Assembly: GCF_051622035.1 (NCBI RefSeq)
Contig: NC_135365.1
Span: 16,038,001 to 16,102,000 of the forward strand
Length of the DNA: 64,000 bases
Source: Arctopsyche grandis
Lineage: Eukaryota; Arthropoda; Insecta; Trichoptera; Hydropsychidae
Reading direction: 5' to 3'
Program-made: the position numbers and the translations under genes
The notes under the pieces: generated by a model
Database searches by the model: none
Told to the model about the DNA's origin: nothing
Seen by the model: only the letters and a program-made list of their open reading frames with translations
In this document: one piece after another, positions 1 to 10,900 of the stretch
Numbering within the stretch: position 1 is the first letter of the stretch
How the letters are laid out: the number at the start of each line of letters is the position of its first letter

Positions 1-487
1 TATGGGTAATGTAGTTACAAAAATGGCATATCAATTTTTTAAATAAATTCAACAAAACTTATCACATAATTTTTAAATTTGGAAATTTCAAGAAAGTTCA
101 TTTTTGGTTCTCATTTTATTTATGATGAATAAAAACTATAAAGATCATCAGAATGTATTCTGATTACCAAACCATTAAAAATATCAAAACCGCATGCACA
201 TTTCTTATTTACATCCCCCATCAATAAATCTAAAAAATTTGAAATAAAAATTCATTTACTGTGTATATTATTTATCACCAAAATAAAACATAATTAGACC
301 TTTTTTGTACATATGTACTTATCTATAATATGTATATATGTATGTACATACTTGGACATTAATATCAAACTAATTTTTGATTTTTAAAGCTTTTCATTAA
401 ATAATATTTTACTGGCCATCTTGTTGGCTGAAAACTGATTTACAAAATTACCGACATTAATTAAAATACTGGCCATTTGAATATTTA
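1..487. other. AT-rich sequence, no gene seen
   Basis: Low-complexity AT-rich DNA with short TATG/TACA microsatellite runs near 310-350. No coding region or recognisable element was found. Confidence 0.6.
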
Positions 488-893
488 CAAGCATGGCTGG
501 GCTTTTGTCTAGCTTCGAGAGGCGGCGGGATTGATCCCGTGAGTTGATCTCGATTGAAAAGAATTTATTTTGAGTATATATGTAATGCTGCTGGTCAGAC
601 TTGGATATTTGTGACCCCAGGTCAATCGTTTCCTATCAAAGTTTGCCAATTTTTCTGATTTCATTGTTGAAACGGTTCCTCTATTAAATTGGCTAAAAAC
701 CATGCCACCTACTATGTCACGACTATTTGAGTATGATTAATGTATAATAAAAAATTATATACAAGTTTAAAATTCATAGATGTCTCATTAATTGCGAGTT
801 TTTCAGTATCCCGTAATTCAGCGAATTGTGTAATCAAGATGTTGCATTGTTTATAATTGGCCAGCAAGGCGCATTGGGGTTTACTTGTAACTT
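488..893 (+). repeat. tRNA-derived SINE, head type 1
   Basis: This is a copy of the commonest dispersed repeat in the window. A worn tRNA-like head (the cttcgagaggcg and attgatcccg portions remain) is followed by the family body (GTTTCCTATC, AGTTTGCCAATTT, TGAAACGGTTCC) and a tail around ggccagcaaggcgcattggg. The full family is listed under findings. Ends are approximate because no target duplication was identified. Confidence 0.7.
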
Positions 894-1038
894 TTTTGTT
901 TTTTTTTGTACGTTCTTTTGAAGTCAGTTTGCTCTTGGTTGCCGTTGAATAAGTACGTCAATATTGGTATTATTTTGAAGCTCCGTTTATCTTGTTTCGG
1001 TTTTCATTTCATTTCTTTTATTTTCACCCATAGAAAAA

Positions 1039-1334
1039 ATGTCACGACCGGAGATCGACGAGATGCAATTGCGGCGTGTTTTGTTGTTTTTGTTTGATAA
1101 GGGTTTAAAATCCAAAGAAATCACTAATAGCGTTTGTGAAACTTACGGGGTTTTTTTGAAAGTTTGTAAATGTCAACGTTGGTTCAAGCAATTTAAAAAT
1201 GATGAAAGAAATTTAAAAGACATGCCGAAATCAGGCAGACCTCAAAAAGTCCATAACGAAGTGTTGAAATCACTAGTGGAATCAGATCTACGAAAAACAA
1301 TTAAGGAATTATCTCTAGACATTAGCTGTCCTTG
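1039..1334 (+). pseudogene. mariner transposase, N-terminal fragment
   Basis: The frame reads as the helix-turn-helix DNA-binding half of a mariner transposase. Recognisable blocks are LLFLFDKGLKSKEI, CQRWFKQFKNDERNLKD and SGRPQKVHNEVLKSL. After about 98 residues the frame runs into another element whose end (CAGGGACGTCATTT) starts at 1335, and the tail SCPCRDVI is not mariner. The matching C-terminal part lies at 1651-1813. The DDD catalytic core in between is missing, so the copy is dead. The assignment rests on the characteristic mariner/SETMAR N-terminal pattern. Confidence 0.85.
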
Positions 1335-1580
1335 CAGGGACGTCATTTGAGGGGGGAATGGGGGGGACACTCGCCCCCCCCCCTAAATTTAGGAATAGTG
1401 TGCATTTAGAAAATAGTATGAATTTAATGATAAATAAAATTTAAAATTTAAATAGATCTATGAATGATACATTTATGTATGTCTTATGTTACTTTTGGGT
1501 AACTTAGTGGCCAATAAAATAATCGCTGCAATAAGCTACTTTTTGAATGGTATGCCGTGGGTCAATGAGTGACCATATTT
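1335..1580 (-). mobile_element. truncated hAT-like element inserted in mariner
   Basis: The sequence from CAGGGACGTCATTT, through a G-rich/C-rich run, to GGTATGCCGTGGGT matches the reverse complement of the right end of the complete element at 26878-28222. Shared stretches include GTTACTTTTGGGTAACT and AAAATAATCGCTGC. Only about 240 bases of the approximately 1.35 kb element remain. The right border is approximate. Confidence 0.7.
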
Positions 1581-1650
1581 TCTTTATTACTGAGCAGGTA
1601 TGAACCCGATCCGTTTTTAAGAAGAATTGTTACTGGGGTTGAGAAATAGA

Positions 1651-1813
1651 CCCTTTGCACCATCGGATTATCATTTGTTTCGAAGTATAGAACATTTGCT
1701 TCGATATAAAAAAATCGTCTCCGAAAACACCTAGATGCCTTTTTTAAATCATATGAACTAAATTTTTATAAAAAAGGCATCGAAAAGTTGGCCAAATTGT
1801 GGAAAGATATATA
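1651..1813 (+). pseudogene. mariner transposase, C-terminal fragment
   Basis: The translation gives PFAPSDYHLFRSIEHLL and, after frame damage, FYKKGIEKLAKLWKDI and a stop. APSDYHLF carries the third catalytic aspartate of mariner transposases and the C-terminal block is typical of the family. Stop codons and a frame shift separate the two blocks. It is probably the other half of the copy starting at 1039, split by the hAT-like insertion and internal deletion. Confidence 0.8.
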
Positions 1814-2031
1814 AATATATAATTTCGAAAGATACTTTGTATGTATGTAAGTATGTATATATTTTTGGTTGGGAATATGACAACGATTCGAATATTTTTT
1901 CGGTTTAAAAAAATTTAATAAAAAAACAAATAAATATTTACTATTAGATTCACCATGTTTAAGCTGTTTATATTACAAATACTGAGCGAAGCCGGGTAAA
2001 ACAACCAGTTATTAATAATAATGGGAATCAC

Positions 2032-3040
2032 CAGTGCCAGTTTTAGGGGGGGCTGGGTCGGTGGCGCCCGAGGGCGCCAAATAAGTTGAGGCGCCGCTCA
2101 ATGCACCAAAGGCGCTTTAAAATTAAAACTATTATAGATTAGAGCGCCAAAGGCGCCTCTACTTTCTAAACTCAAACATTTTTACTCGGCAAATTCTATT
2201 AATTGGGTGAAGGCGTATTCCCTTCTGTATTATAACTAACGTTTCCCTGTGGCAGCCACAATTTAAATCTTGTGCTATAGGACGCTGCGAAATTTTCTGT
2301 AACATCGCAAGCTTTTTTCGATATTCTCCAAAGATTGTTTACACTATTTTCAGCTTCAATATATCGCTGGAAGATTCTAAATGATTACGTGCAATTATAT
2401 TCCTCAAAAAATTATCTTAGATTCGAACAGTTAACGAATATTCTAAGATGTGGGGTTTTTTGTATATTGTAAACAATCTACTGGAAAGAGCCGATCTTCA
2501 AATTAAGCTCACCGGGAATTCAAAATCTCATATGCAATGAACTTATCAATTTAAAAGCCATTCTTTCAAATAAAGTTCAAGGTTAAATTAATCCAATTAT
2601 TGTATTAAATTTTATAAAACAGTATAATTTATAAGAATTATATCCAAACATTTGGGTTGCTATGCTTTTACTGACACTGCCTGAAACTGTAGCAAGGTCC
2701 CAAACCGGAAAAAAAGTAGGATGGTAATCAGTGGCGGCTCGTGAGAATTCATAGAGGGGGGGGGGCTGCAGAGATTAATCGGGTTGTATTAGCTCGTTGA
2801 CCATACCGGTGATCAAATACAGACAAAAATAGCATGCATATGTACTATACTAGGAGGTCTGCAGCCCTGCAGCCCATATGGACGGCAAAAATAGCATGCA
2901 TTTGTACCATACTGGGAGGACTATAGCCCCGCAGCCCATATAGACGAGCTGCCACTGATGGTAATCCATTTTTATAAATTTTTTTTAAGGGTTTTAGAAA
3001 AAATTGCCCGAGGGCGCCATTGGGTGTAAGGCCGGCACTG
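2032..3040. mobile_element. hAT-like element (1,009 bp) with perfect 8-bp TSD
   Basis: The terminal inverted repeats begin CAGTGCC and end GGCACTG, each continuing into GC-rich GGCGCC-containing sequence. The element is flanked on both sides by GGAATCAC (2024-2031 and 3041-3048), an 8-bp duplication typical of hAT transposition. No transposase is visible, so it is non-autonomous. It carries a second, smaller hAT-type element at 2729-2957. Confidence 0.85.
2729..2957. mobile_element. hAT MITE (229 bp) nested in the 2032-3040 element
   Basis: The ends are CAGTGGCGGCTCGT and ACGAGCTGCCACTG, with the perfect 8-bp duplication ATGGTAAT at 2721-2728 and 2958-2965. Internally a unit of about 62 bp beginning CAAAAATAGCATGCAT is present twice in tandem. 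Its presence inside another hAT-like element shows it arrived later. Confidence 0.9.
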
Positions 3041-3060
3041 GGAATCACTCATCTCAATAA

Positions 3061-3658
3061 AGGTCTGTTCATACCTATCCAGCACGACCCGTATCCTGCA
3101 GGTGTCATGCAAGTGCGGATAGTATTATTTGGTACATTATATTTCACACTCCTTTGGCTAGAGCTGTGGCATTTAGTTATTCTCCCATTCCTCGCGGCCT
3201 CCGTTTCTTAAATTCATTGGATGGTGCCATTGACATTTGTCACGTCTCTCTTCATTATCTGCACCACTTCCTAAGTTATGGAGGTCGCGACCATTTAGAA
3301 AGGTTGAGTTAATGTTTTTAATTATGATTTTATTATGATTTCATGTTTTATTTAGTTATCCTTTCCTTATTTAATTTGTATATTTGTATATATAATTTGT
3401 TTATTTAACTTGTATTTTTTCCTTTTGTACTTCTTAATATTTTTAGCACACTCGTCACCTTGGAGCAATCTGTTAGACGAGTGTGCTTGATTAATTGATT
3501 ATGTAAAATAAAATAAAATATGGATGTATTCATACGTCATTCGCGCATGCGCATTTACGCATTCATGCGCGTCCATATAGAATGTACCAAATAATACTAT
3601 CCGCGCTTGCATGACACCTGCAGGATACGAGTCGTGCTGAACAAGTATGAACAGACCT
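3061..3658. mobile_element. Harbinger-like inverted-repeat element (598 bp)
   Basis: Inverted repeats of about 85 bp begin AGGTCTGTTCATACCT and are mirrored at the right end. The flanks are TAA on both sides (3058-3060, 3659-3661), the 3-bp target typical of PIF/Harbinger elements. A compact 219-bp relative lies at 26035-26253. The interior holds a 12-bp stem (AGCACACTCGTC at 3445-3456, complement at 3476-3487). Confidence 0.75.
3445..3487. other. hairpin, 12-bp stem and 19-base loop
   Basis: AGCACACTCGTC and its exact reverse complement are separated by 19 bases. The stretch resembles 32624-32683, where a related CACTCGTC hairpin also occurs, so it is probably a structured repeat end rather than a terminator. 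Confidence 0.5.
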
Positions 3659-4120
3659 TAACCTTTCCACCGCGTACGACTACTACATATACATGTCCCC
3701 TAGCGAACATACCCTCAGCGCGTGAGACACGCATAGATGTCTTGGAAGTTCCAACCAGTATAAGAGCCGTCTATTGTGTTAAAATTGTATAACTTGGTTG
3801 AAAATATTACTAAATGTATACTTTACCAAATTCAATAGATGGCAGTAGTCAAAAAAAATTCAATATAGGCTAAAATAATTTATAAAATATTACAACCTAT
3901 ATTTATAGTCGAAAACGCGATAACAAAATCCGCAAAAAAGCAGCCGCGTACAGGGCATGTTCGCTAAATTTGGTGACGTGGGCAAAGGGTTAAATAGAAT
4001 GCGATTTTTTTGGAAATAAATTTTTTGTTTAGTATTAAGCAAAAACACTATTTATTTTCACTTTACCTAATATATATGTATGTATGTATATAATAAAATA
4101 AAAAAAATATATATATATAT

Positions 4121-4625
4121 CAATGTTCGCGTGTGGCGCGAATGCATTGTTGACGAATGTGTTGTTGGCATTGCGAGGTTGGCAGGAGTGCGCGCCAACC
4201 GCCAACCGCCGCCTTCGTTCGCAGGCAGAGACGCGTTTGAAGTTTGAATCGGCAGCGGCGCCACTCGAGCACCCCGGGCTCCGCCCCTCGCGCCGTCGCT
4301 CCGTCGCCCCCCGGCAGGTGAGCCTCCGCCCCCCCCCCCCCCGCCCCCGCCCCGACCCCTCGCCCCGCCCGAGACCCCCGCAGCGCCCGAAGGCTGTCGA
4401 GCGTTGCCGATTACCGATGCCAATAGCGATACCGTTACTGCTACCACTACCACTACCACTACCACTACCACTACCACTACCTATGACACCACCTATGCTT
4501 GATCTTTGTTTTCAATTTTTTCCAAATATGGCGACCTCTGGCAGCACGTCAACTCGTTTCGTCATCGCTGACATTACTATCTGTCACTTGCGCCTCGCAT
4601 AACCCTCACGGATCGTCGACTCGGC
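4121..4625 (+). promoter_or_regulatory. CpG-rich island: probable promoter and non-coding first exon of the Ki-67-like gene
   Basis: An abrupt GC- and CpG-rich block sits in AT-rich DNA. It holds two E2F-like sites on the reverse strand: GGCGCGAA at 4135-4142 (reads TTCGCGCC) and GCGCGCCAA at 4190-4198 (reads TTGGCGCGC). A strong splice donor CAG|GTGAGC lies at 4317/4318. The next good acceptor on this strand that leads to a gene is TTTCAG|GAAAGC at 7894/7895, six bases before the Ki-67-like ATG. I infer a 5' untranslated exon spliced across about 3.6 kb. The long reading frames on both strands here (poly-Val, poly-Pro) are composition artefacts. Confidence 0.5.
4436..4484. repeat. (CTACCA)n microsatellite
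   Basis: About seven copies of a six-base CTACCA unit end the CpG island. It generates a false poly-valine frame on the reverse strand. Confidence 0.9.
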
Positions 4626-4838
4626 TCCGCTGCTATATTTACCGTTAACCTATAAACACTTGGCTTTTGTTAGTACTGCATACATACATAAATGATCGGC
4701 GTCAGGCAAACTTTGCAACTTCCAACTATGATCCTTTGGAATACGCAATTTTCATCGGTCTAAAAAATAACAAGTCCCCACTGCTAAGCTTAACGAAATG
4801 AGGTTATGTTGTTGTGTTCTAGTTTGCTTACATGTACA

Positions 4839-5005
4839 GTAAAACCTCTAATTATCCAGATTGTTAAAAACAAATGCAATGCATAAAATTTCGAAAATAT
4901 TTTCTTTTGTTTTGTCTTTTCTGTCATATGACATTTGTTTCTTGAAAATTTGATCGCGATTTAAATATTTATTTTTTTAACATCACCAATATGGAAAAGA
5001 AAACG
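4839..5005 (+). mobile_element. pogo-like element, 5' fragment
   Basis: It starts ACAGTAAAACCTCTAATTATCC and continues to an ATGGAAAAGAAAA start like the larger copy at 5806-7146. The rest of the element is lost. The retained part is the inverted repeat plus leader. Confidence 0.6.
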
Positions 5006-5114
5006 TGTTGTATATTATTTTTTTTTCAATTTATAGCAGGAAGCCCTAACGAGTAACACAAATACGCCTTTTGGCCAGAAACATTATACATTTTGATACC
5101 AATATTATTAGTAC

Positions 5115-5501
5115 TGTTGCGTAGGGGTGGGTGGAGGATCCAAGTAAAAGGCCAAAGTCGTTTCACAGCATTTATTGATGATTAAGGAGATACACACACT
5201 GGCAGTGCTCAGTCCAGAATGACTTGATATCGCCTTATAAGGGATAGATCTCTCAGGACATCTTCAATGTCTAATTTGTTTGCCTATTGTTATGGTCACG
5301 TACGGATATGTCTCCCACGGTACAGGTCAATTCTGAGAAAGGAGCAATAACAGCCAACTCGGTCGCCATTGTTTAGCCTACGTGCACTTATGGTCTAGAT
5401 ATAATCCTCGAAACCAATTATAACGTTCACATAGTCTCTGGAATGCTACCCGGCCTAATCCGATTGCCACTACTCGGCGGCTCTTTTTAGTATACGTAAC
5501 A
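5115..5501 (+). mobile_element. solo LTR (Gypsy-like), TSD GTAC
   Basis: The sequence begins TGTTGCGTAGGGGTGG and ends TATACGTAACA, with the TG...CA borders of an LTR. It is flanked by GTAC at 5111-5114 and 5502-5505. No internal retroelement sequence or second LTR is adjacent, so it is a recombination scar. A close copy lies at 42605-43005; related ones are at 16661-17001 and 17114-17473. Confidence 0.85.
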
Positions 5502-5515
5502 GTACTATAAAAAGT

Positions 5516-5795
5516 ACATAAATACATATCAATTAATATCCACAGAGACATTTTATGGTCAAATTTGTAAATTTGCAGCATATTATACAATGCAGCGAAA
5601 TTCGAAATTATACGAGAAAATGGGTTAGGTTGCCAATTTGTTGGAACCGTTTCAATGAAAATCAGATAAATTGGTGAACTCTGATAGGAAACGATCGACC
5701 TGGAGTCGCAAATCCAATGTCTGGCCAACAGAAAGCAGTGGAATTTGAACTTGTGACCACTCTGTTCAAAGCATTATATGCTACTTGTCTATTCT
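5516..5795 (-). repeat. tRNA-derived SINE, head type 2, reverse orientation
   Basis: It holds the shared SINE body in reverse (GGAACCGTTTCAATGAAAAT, GGAAACGATCGACCTGGAGT). It is followed by the complement of a tRNA-like head with an imperfect box B and the AGCATATAATGCTTTG head segment seen also at 17.8, 32.2 and 36.1 kb. Confidence 0.75.
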
Positions 5796-5983
5796 GTTGG
5801 TTATACAGTAGAACCTCGATTATCCTGATTATTAAAAACCAACACAAATTTTACGATTTTGCTGCTTTCAAATGCATAATATAACATTTCGAAAATAAGA
5901 CTCAGAAATGAGTCAGTTGTCTTCAAAATTCAATACTCATAGGACGTTTGTTTCTTGAATATTTTATATTTAATATCACCAAT

Positions 5984-6963
5984 ATGGAAAAGAAAAGAAA
6001 AACAAAACAGTTTTGTATTATCATTTAAAGACAAATTAGATATAATCAATGCTTTATCTCTTTGAATGCTGACCAGTGCCGATCGGGGTTTTGCCAAGAA
6101 GTCCATGGGCCTGAAAAACGCCAATAGGCATCGTATTTGGAGCATGTAAAATGTAAACAAGACTGCTACCCGCTAAGCCTTTCCAGGTTGCATTGAACAT
6201 GGATCGTGTAATCCGTGTCGTTCATTTGTCAACGTTTATAAAGATTCGTTTACACCAGAATGTCTGAATTTATAACCATAGCAGAATTACCCGATGGAAA
6301 TCCCTAACTGATGAGTATTTTAGATTGTGGGCTTGGCATTTAGATTGTGAGCATTACATTATAACAACAATGAAGAAGATAGAACTGGTTTTGGAAAAAT
6401 ACATTCATTAATAGACTTATTTTGTTTATTTTATATTGTTGCAAGATATGTTAGAGAGTCTAAACACACCTTTACAAAAATCGAAATCCTTGGCGGTAGT
6501 GATCTAGGGTTTGTTTGGATTAGCTACAATTTTTATACCTGCTTTCTATTAGATTTCTAAATAATTCTAGTTGGAAATGTTGTCGAAATTCTCAGTGTGG
6601 CGGCTTTTAACAGAAAAAACGTCAGCACTCAAAGGGTTATAAATAACATATCTCAAGAAACTTTTTAAATACAAATCTCGGTTACACTGTGAATGGCCAT
6701 AATGAAAGACACATCTGTTAATACTTAAATTCAGCAAGGGTTAAAAGCAGTGTATTAGGACGATCAACGATCTCGGATATTAAAAAAAGGGATAAAAATA
6801 CACAGAAGAGGCTTGTAATTATGAAGTTTACTGATTCTTTAATGTTAGAAGACGGAATGAAGAAGTCGAAAAGTGTATTTTTATGTGGTTCATTCAAAGA
6901 CGATCGTCTGGACAGCCAATATCTGATCCATTGTTGTATGAAAAGTATTCGCGATTTGGCTAA
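5984..6963 (+). pseudogene. pogo-type transposase, broken N-terminal DNA-binding region
   Basis: An ATG opens MEKKRKTK and continues FKDKLDIINALS, the first helix-turn-helix of pogo/CENP-B proteins. It is then cut by the inserted piggyBac-type element. Downstream, in one open stretch (6845-6960), RRRNEEVEKCIFMWFIQRRS followed by SGQPISDPLLYEK is the second, CENP-B-type, helix-turn-helix, closed by a stop at 6961. STISDIKKR is also readable in another frame between them. The catalytic DDE domain is absent. The gene is dead and the element would have depended on a relative for movement. Confidence 0.75.
6058..6636. mobile_element. piggyBac-like MITE nested in the pogo remnant
   Basis: It is homologous to the clean copy at 23602-24211. 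The left end is worn (CTCTTTGAATGCTGACC) and the right end is GTCAGCACTCAAAGGG. The flanks are TTAT on both sides rather than TTAA. The adjoining 6637-6725 is also shared, inverted, with 14037-14131, so both loci descend from one composite. Confidence 0.7.
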
Positions 6964-7149
6964 AAAGAACAGCTAACTTTAAGCTGAAATCCATAATTGA
7001 ATTTCTCAATAAAGAATAATTTAATATTGATCTTCATGTTATTAAGTATATATGTATATGTAGACAAATAAAAATTATTCAGACTGAATTTACATTTTCC
7101 GGACTACCTTCATCCCCAATTAGTCTGGACAATCGTGGTTCTACTGTAT

Positions 7150-7645
7150 TTTATACGCTTCGATGGAATGTGATGTCTTCATATTGAATATAAATTGTAT
7201 CTCATATCGTGTTGGCTTCATGTTTTTGTAAGAAATGTTGTTGTTTGAGTATTTAATGCGTTACCTTTTATATCAATGTCAATATTTGTTTTCGATAAAT
7301 AGCGACACGATCAAATAAATATCATATTTTATATGTAAATGTACGAGTCGTTTGTGATTCATAAAAAACTATAATGGAATCATTATTTATATGAAATCAT
7401 TATTTTAATTGTACGTGTATTTCGTTTGATTTGGTTCAGGCTTGTGAAATTGATTCTAATAATTATGCTGTAGCAGAATTATTTTGTAATATTAGTTTGC
7501 TTTTAGTACATGTATATTTATATATTTATTATTAACAAAAAAACGGTCCATTGGCTGTGCCGCTTTTTCCAACTATTCTTAAATAATAATAAAAAAAATA
7601 CACGGCAAATAGGTCCTTCCTTCCTGAAATTTATGTATTAAAAAC
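7150..7645. other. AT-rich spacer, nothing recognised
   Basis: AT-rich sequence without coding potential or a repeat I can identify. Confidence 0.5.
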
Positions 7646-7649
7646 GCTG

Positions 7650-7735
7650 TATTGTTTGTGAGTAATTGTCCAGGAAGGCGCATTGGGGTCTTCCTTTCAA
7701 GCCTTCCTGGTATATATCTATGTAAAAATAAAATT
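7650..7735 (+). repeat. SINE 3' tail fragment
   Basis: Only the family's hairpin tail remains: CCAGGAAGGCGCATTGGGG, then GCCTTCCTGG. Confidence 0.7.
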
Positions 7736-7900
7736 TATAATCCAAGTTTTAAACTCTGAACTAAAAATTAATAGGAATCAAAAAAGTAGTAAACCGGTAC
7801 ATTTGGGCGTCCCGAAAGTTATGTTCGAAACACTAGACTGATAATTCTGTTTAATCTTTGAATTTCTAAAAAAAATTAATGACGAATATTTCAGGAAAGC

Positions 7901-10900
7901 ATGGCATTGTCAGGAAGCGGTCGGATCGTCATTATAAAACGTGACGGCCATCCGGGATCGAGCTATCCCGTGGAGACTGGCAGTCTCACTGTCGGCAGTG
8001 GCAAGGACTGTGACATAATTACTTCCAAGCTACTTCCACCGAAGCAGTGCAGAATCACTGTTCACCCTACAGAGGTCTGTTTTCGATTTATCTTCTACCT
8101 TACGATATAATATTGTTCAAATGAATAATCCATTCGGTGATTTCACACAGGCTATTATCAAAAATCTCACCCTTGAGCATCCCACTTATTTGAATGGCAA
8201 AACTTTCACCACAAAAGCGCTGAAACACTCCGATAGTATCACATTCGGTATTGCAAAGTTTAGATGGGACTATGACGGTCAACTTAGCACCCCTCATTCT
8301 TCGGCAAAGAAAGCCTCCGGTATGTTTATTTTCATATTCGTGTGTGTGTATTTCAAAAATACAAAATGCTTTTCATGATAAAGTGGTGATTTTTTGTTGT
8401 AGATAAAAAGGTATCCGTTGTTGTTAAACGTACAAGGAATAATATTAGTAAACGAAGAAGTGAGCCTGTAAGTCTGAGGAAAAAAATCGAACCGCTCGAA
8501 ACCAGAACAAGAAATAGTGTTGGAGCATTACAAGGTTTGTTTTGTTGCCTACTTACATGATATATCGAAATTTGTATGTGCCTAAATAATAATGTTGATA
8601 TTAAATGTGATTTTATTTTAGGTGCACATTCTTCGAAAACCCGTCAGATTGCTGTTGTTATGCCGCAAAGGCGAAGCTTAGTTGCTTTCGAGAATACAAA
8701 TCCCATATCTGCAACGCCTGATCATTCTCAGAGTACAGTTCGTAGTGAAAGTTACAATTCGACAGGTTAATTTCTCAATTATCGATTAAAACAATCACCA
8801 ATTTCCGATTAGGAATTGATTTTGTTAGATCTGTATTTGTAATATTGATACGGAATGTTTTTTAGTTAAGATGCGCATTAGAAAAATAAGTAATCCGTTA
8901 TACGACAATGAATCGAGGCATACACTATCCAACGGAAAGAGAAGAAGAGTCGAAAAAGTGGAAAAACTCGATACTCCTGTTGTATTAGGTTGGAATTTTG
9001 TATGATAAATTAAAATTTATGATATTTTTTAACTAAATTAATTGACAATGTGATATTTTTAGATAAAAATAAAAGGGCAGCACTGATGTTACTTACCAGA
9101 AGGAGTTTGTCGTCGAAGAAATTGAGCATTTCGAATTCGCTTAATAATTCTAAGGAAACTCCCAACTCTTCAAAAACGCTGCTGTCGAATGGCTCAAAGT
9201 CATTACCGGCGAAAATTTCAGCTGCGAGGCAACTGTTAGATGATCAGATGTCTAAAACTACTAAGATTTCATCTCGTCAATTGTTGGATCGCAAAAAAGG
9301 GTCTATCGTGTTGAAATATACATTAGAACAGCACAATGTGAGTGGAGTCGAGCCCATTGTTGGTGAATCGCCAAAGCATCCGATTGAAAATTCAGCGTCC
9401 AAAACTCCCAAAACATCAGCGTCTCCTAAAACCGTAATGGAAAAAGATAGTGTTAAGAAATCGACTGTTCCGAAAAGATCAAGATCCACTCCGTGTCCAA
9501 TGCCGGGTAATTATTTTTCATAAACAATATTGGCAGTGTTTAAATAAAGTTGTAAAAAATGATTTTTGGTGATGCTGACTTTACAGATTCGACGAAAAAG
9601 AAAATGCTCATGAAAGCTAAGGTTTCAACGCCTAAATCTTCAGCGAAAGATAAGTCATCGTTGTTGTTGTTGTCGTCGAAGTCTCTTAGAACACGATCGT
9701 TCACCCCAAAAACACCCGTAAGAGCTTTGTATCTATGATAGTATTGAAATAATACAATTATCCTTATTAATAACTTACTTGTTTTAGGCTTTGTCTGGTG
9801 GAAAAAAGGCTACGCCATTCACTAATCGAAAATTGAAAAACAAGATATTGGAGTCCGTCGAAAATTCTGTTACCGGATCGAATAAAAGCGCGTCAACGGA
9901 AAATGATGTTTCGTCATTCATATTATATCTAACTAACGCTTTGAATATTATGAATAATCCTGAAATCGATCTCGAATCTGTAACTAAAACGCCCGAATTC
10001 AAAGCTATCAGCGACAAGATCAAATCGGTGGAAAAATTGATGACTCCGATCGTTAACACACCCAGTCCACAACTTTTGGAGATTGGAAGACCCCCGAGAT
10101 TATCAAAAAGAAAGTCTGTCTCGTTAATTTCAAAAGCTTATTTAAGCCAAAGCAATAAAACTACGCCTAGAGCGGTAATCGCACAATCGCCGATTATTTC
10201 GCCAAAACACAGTTCACCGAAAACAGACGCTGATTTGACAAATTTTATCGATATCAATACTCCTAATTTAAGTACCTTGTTTGAGTTGAAGTCTTCCACC
10301 CCAAACGACGTCGACAGAAACATGGGTAATGTTGTTGATATCTCTCCAAAAACAAGATCTAGAAAATTGGGAGTGTTGAATTTGAGACGCTCGCAAATTT
10401 TGATAACCAAGTCTAAAACTGAACCCAAAAGAAAAACTAATCTTAAGAACGATCGAAAATCTTCTCCGATCCTTCCAAGTAAACGCAGTAGTAGATCAGC
10501 TGGCTTGGAACACGTTTCTGATAGCTCAAATATAACCGATCCGAATGTTTCCAGAAATGAGGATGAACTAGTTATTACACCTAAAAGTAGTTTAAAACCA
10601 CCCCAAGAAGTCCTCAAAGAAAAGCATTCTACTGCCAAGAAACCTGTTTCCAAAAAGAATATTATAGACCATCTGGTTAGATCGCCAGAAGTAGTCAAAG
10701 AGCTGTTTAAAAGTCCCGTGAAAAGGATATTGTCTCAGAGCATCCGACAGTATGGTGATTCGCATGTATTTGATGACGAACAAGATGGAGACTCGTCCTT
10801 CGAGCTTTTGACCCGATCTAGAAGAATGGGCAAAAGTATTGTCAATTCTAGCATTGAGCCAACTACAAATCAAGCCGTGAAGGTAAATTCAAGTGACAAG

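Larger units (their letters stand above)
5806..7146 (+). mobile_element. pogo/Tigger-like DNA transposon remnant with TA target
   Basis: The left end CAGTAGAACCTCGATTATCC and the right end (reverse complement CAGTAGAACCACGATTGTCC) are matching inverted repeats flanked by TA. The interior carries broken pogo transposase parts (5984 onward and 6845-6963) and a piggyBac-type insertion at 6058-6636. At about 0.75 kb of own sequence it is internally deleted. Confidence 0.85.

Noticed and set aside
4067-4602. Overlapping long frames on both strands (poly-Val; Pro/Arg-rich)
   Set aside because: They arise from the CTACCA microsatellite and CpG island; no domain, and the splice donor and E2F-like sites fit a non-coding first exon better.
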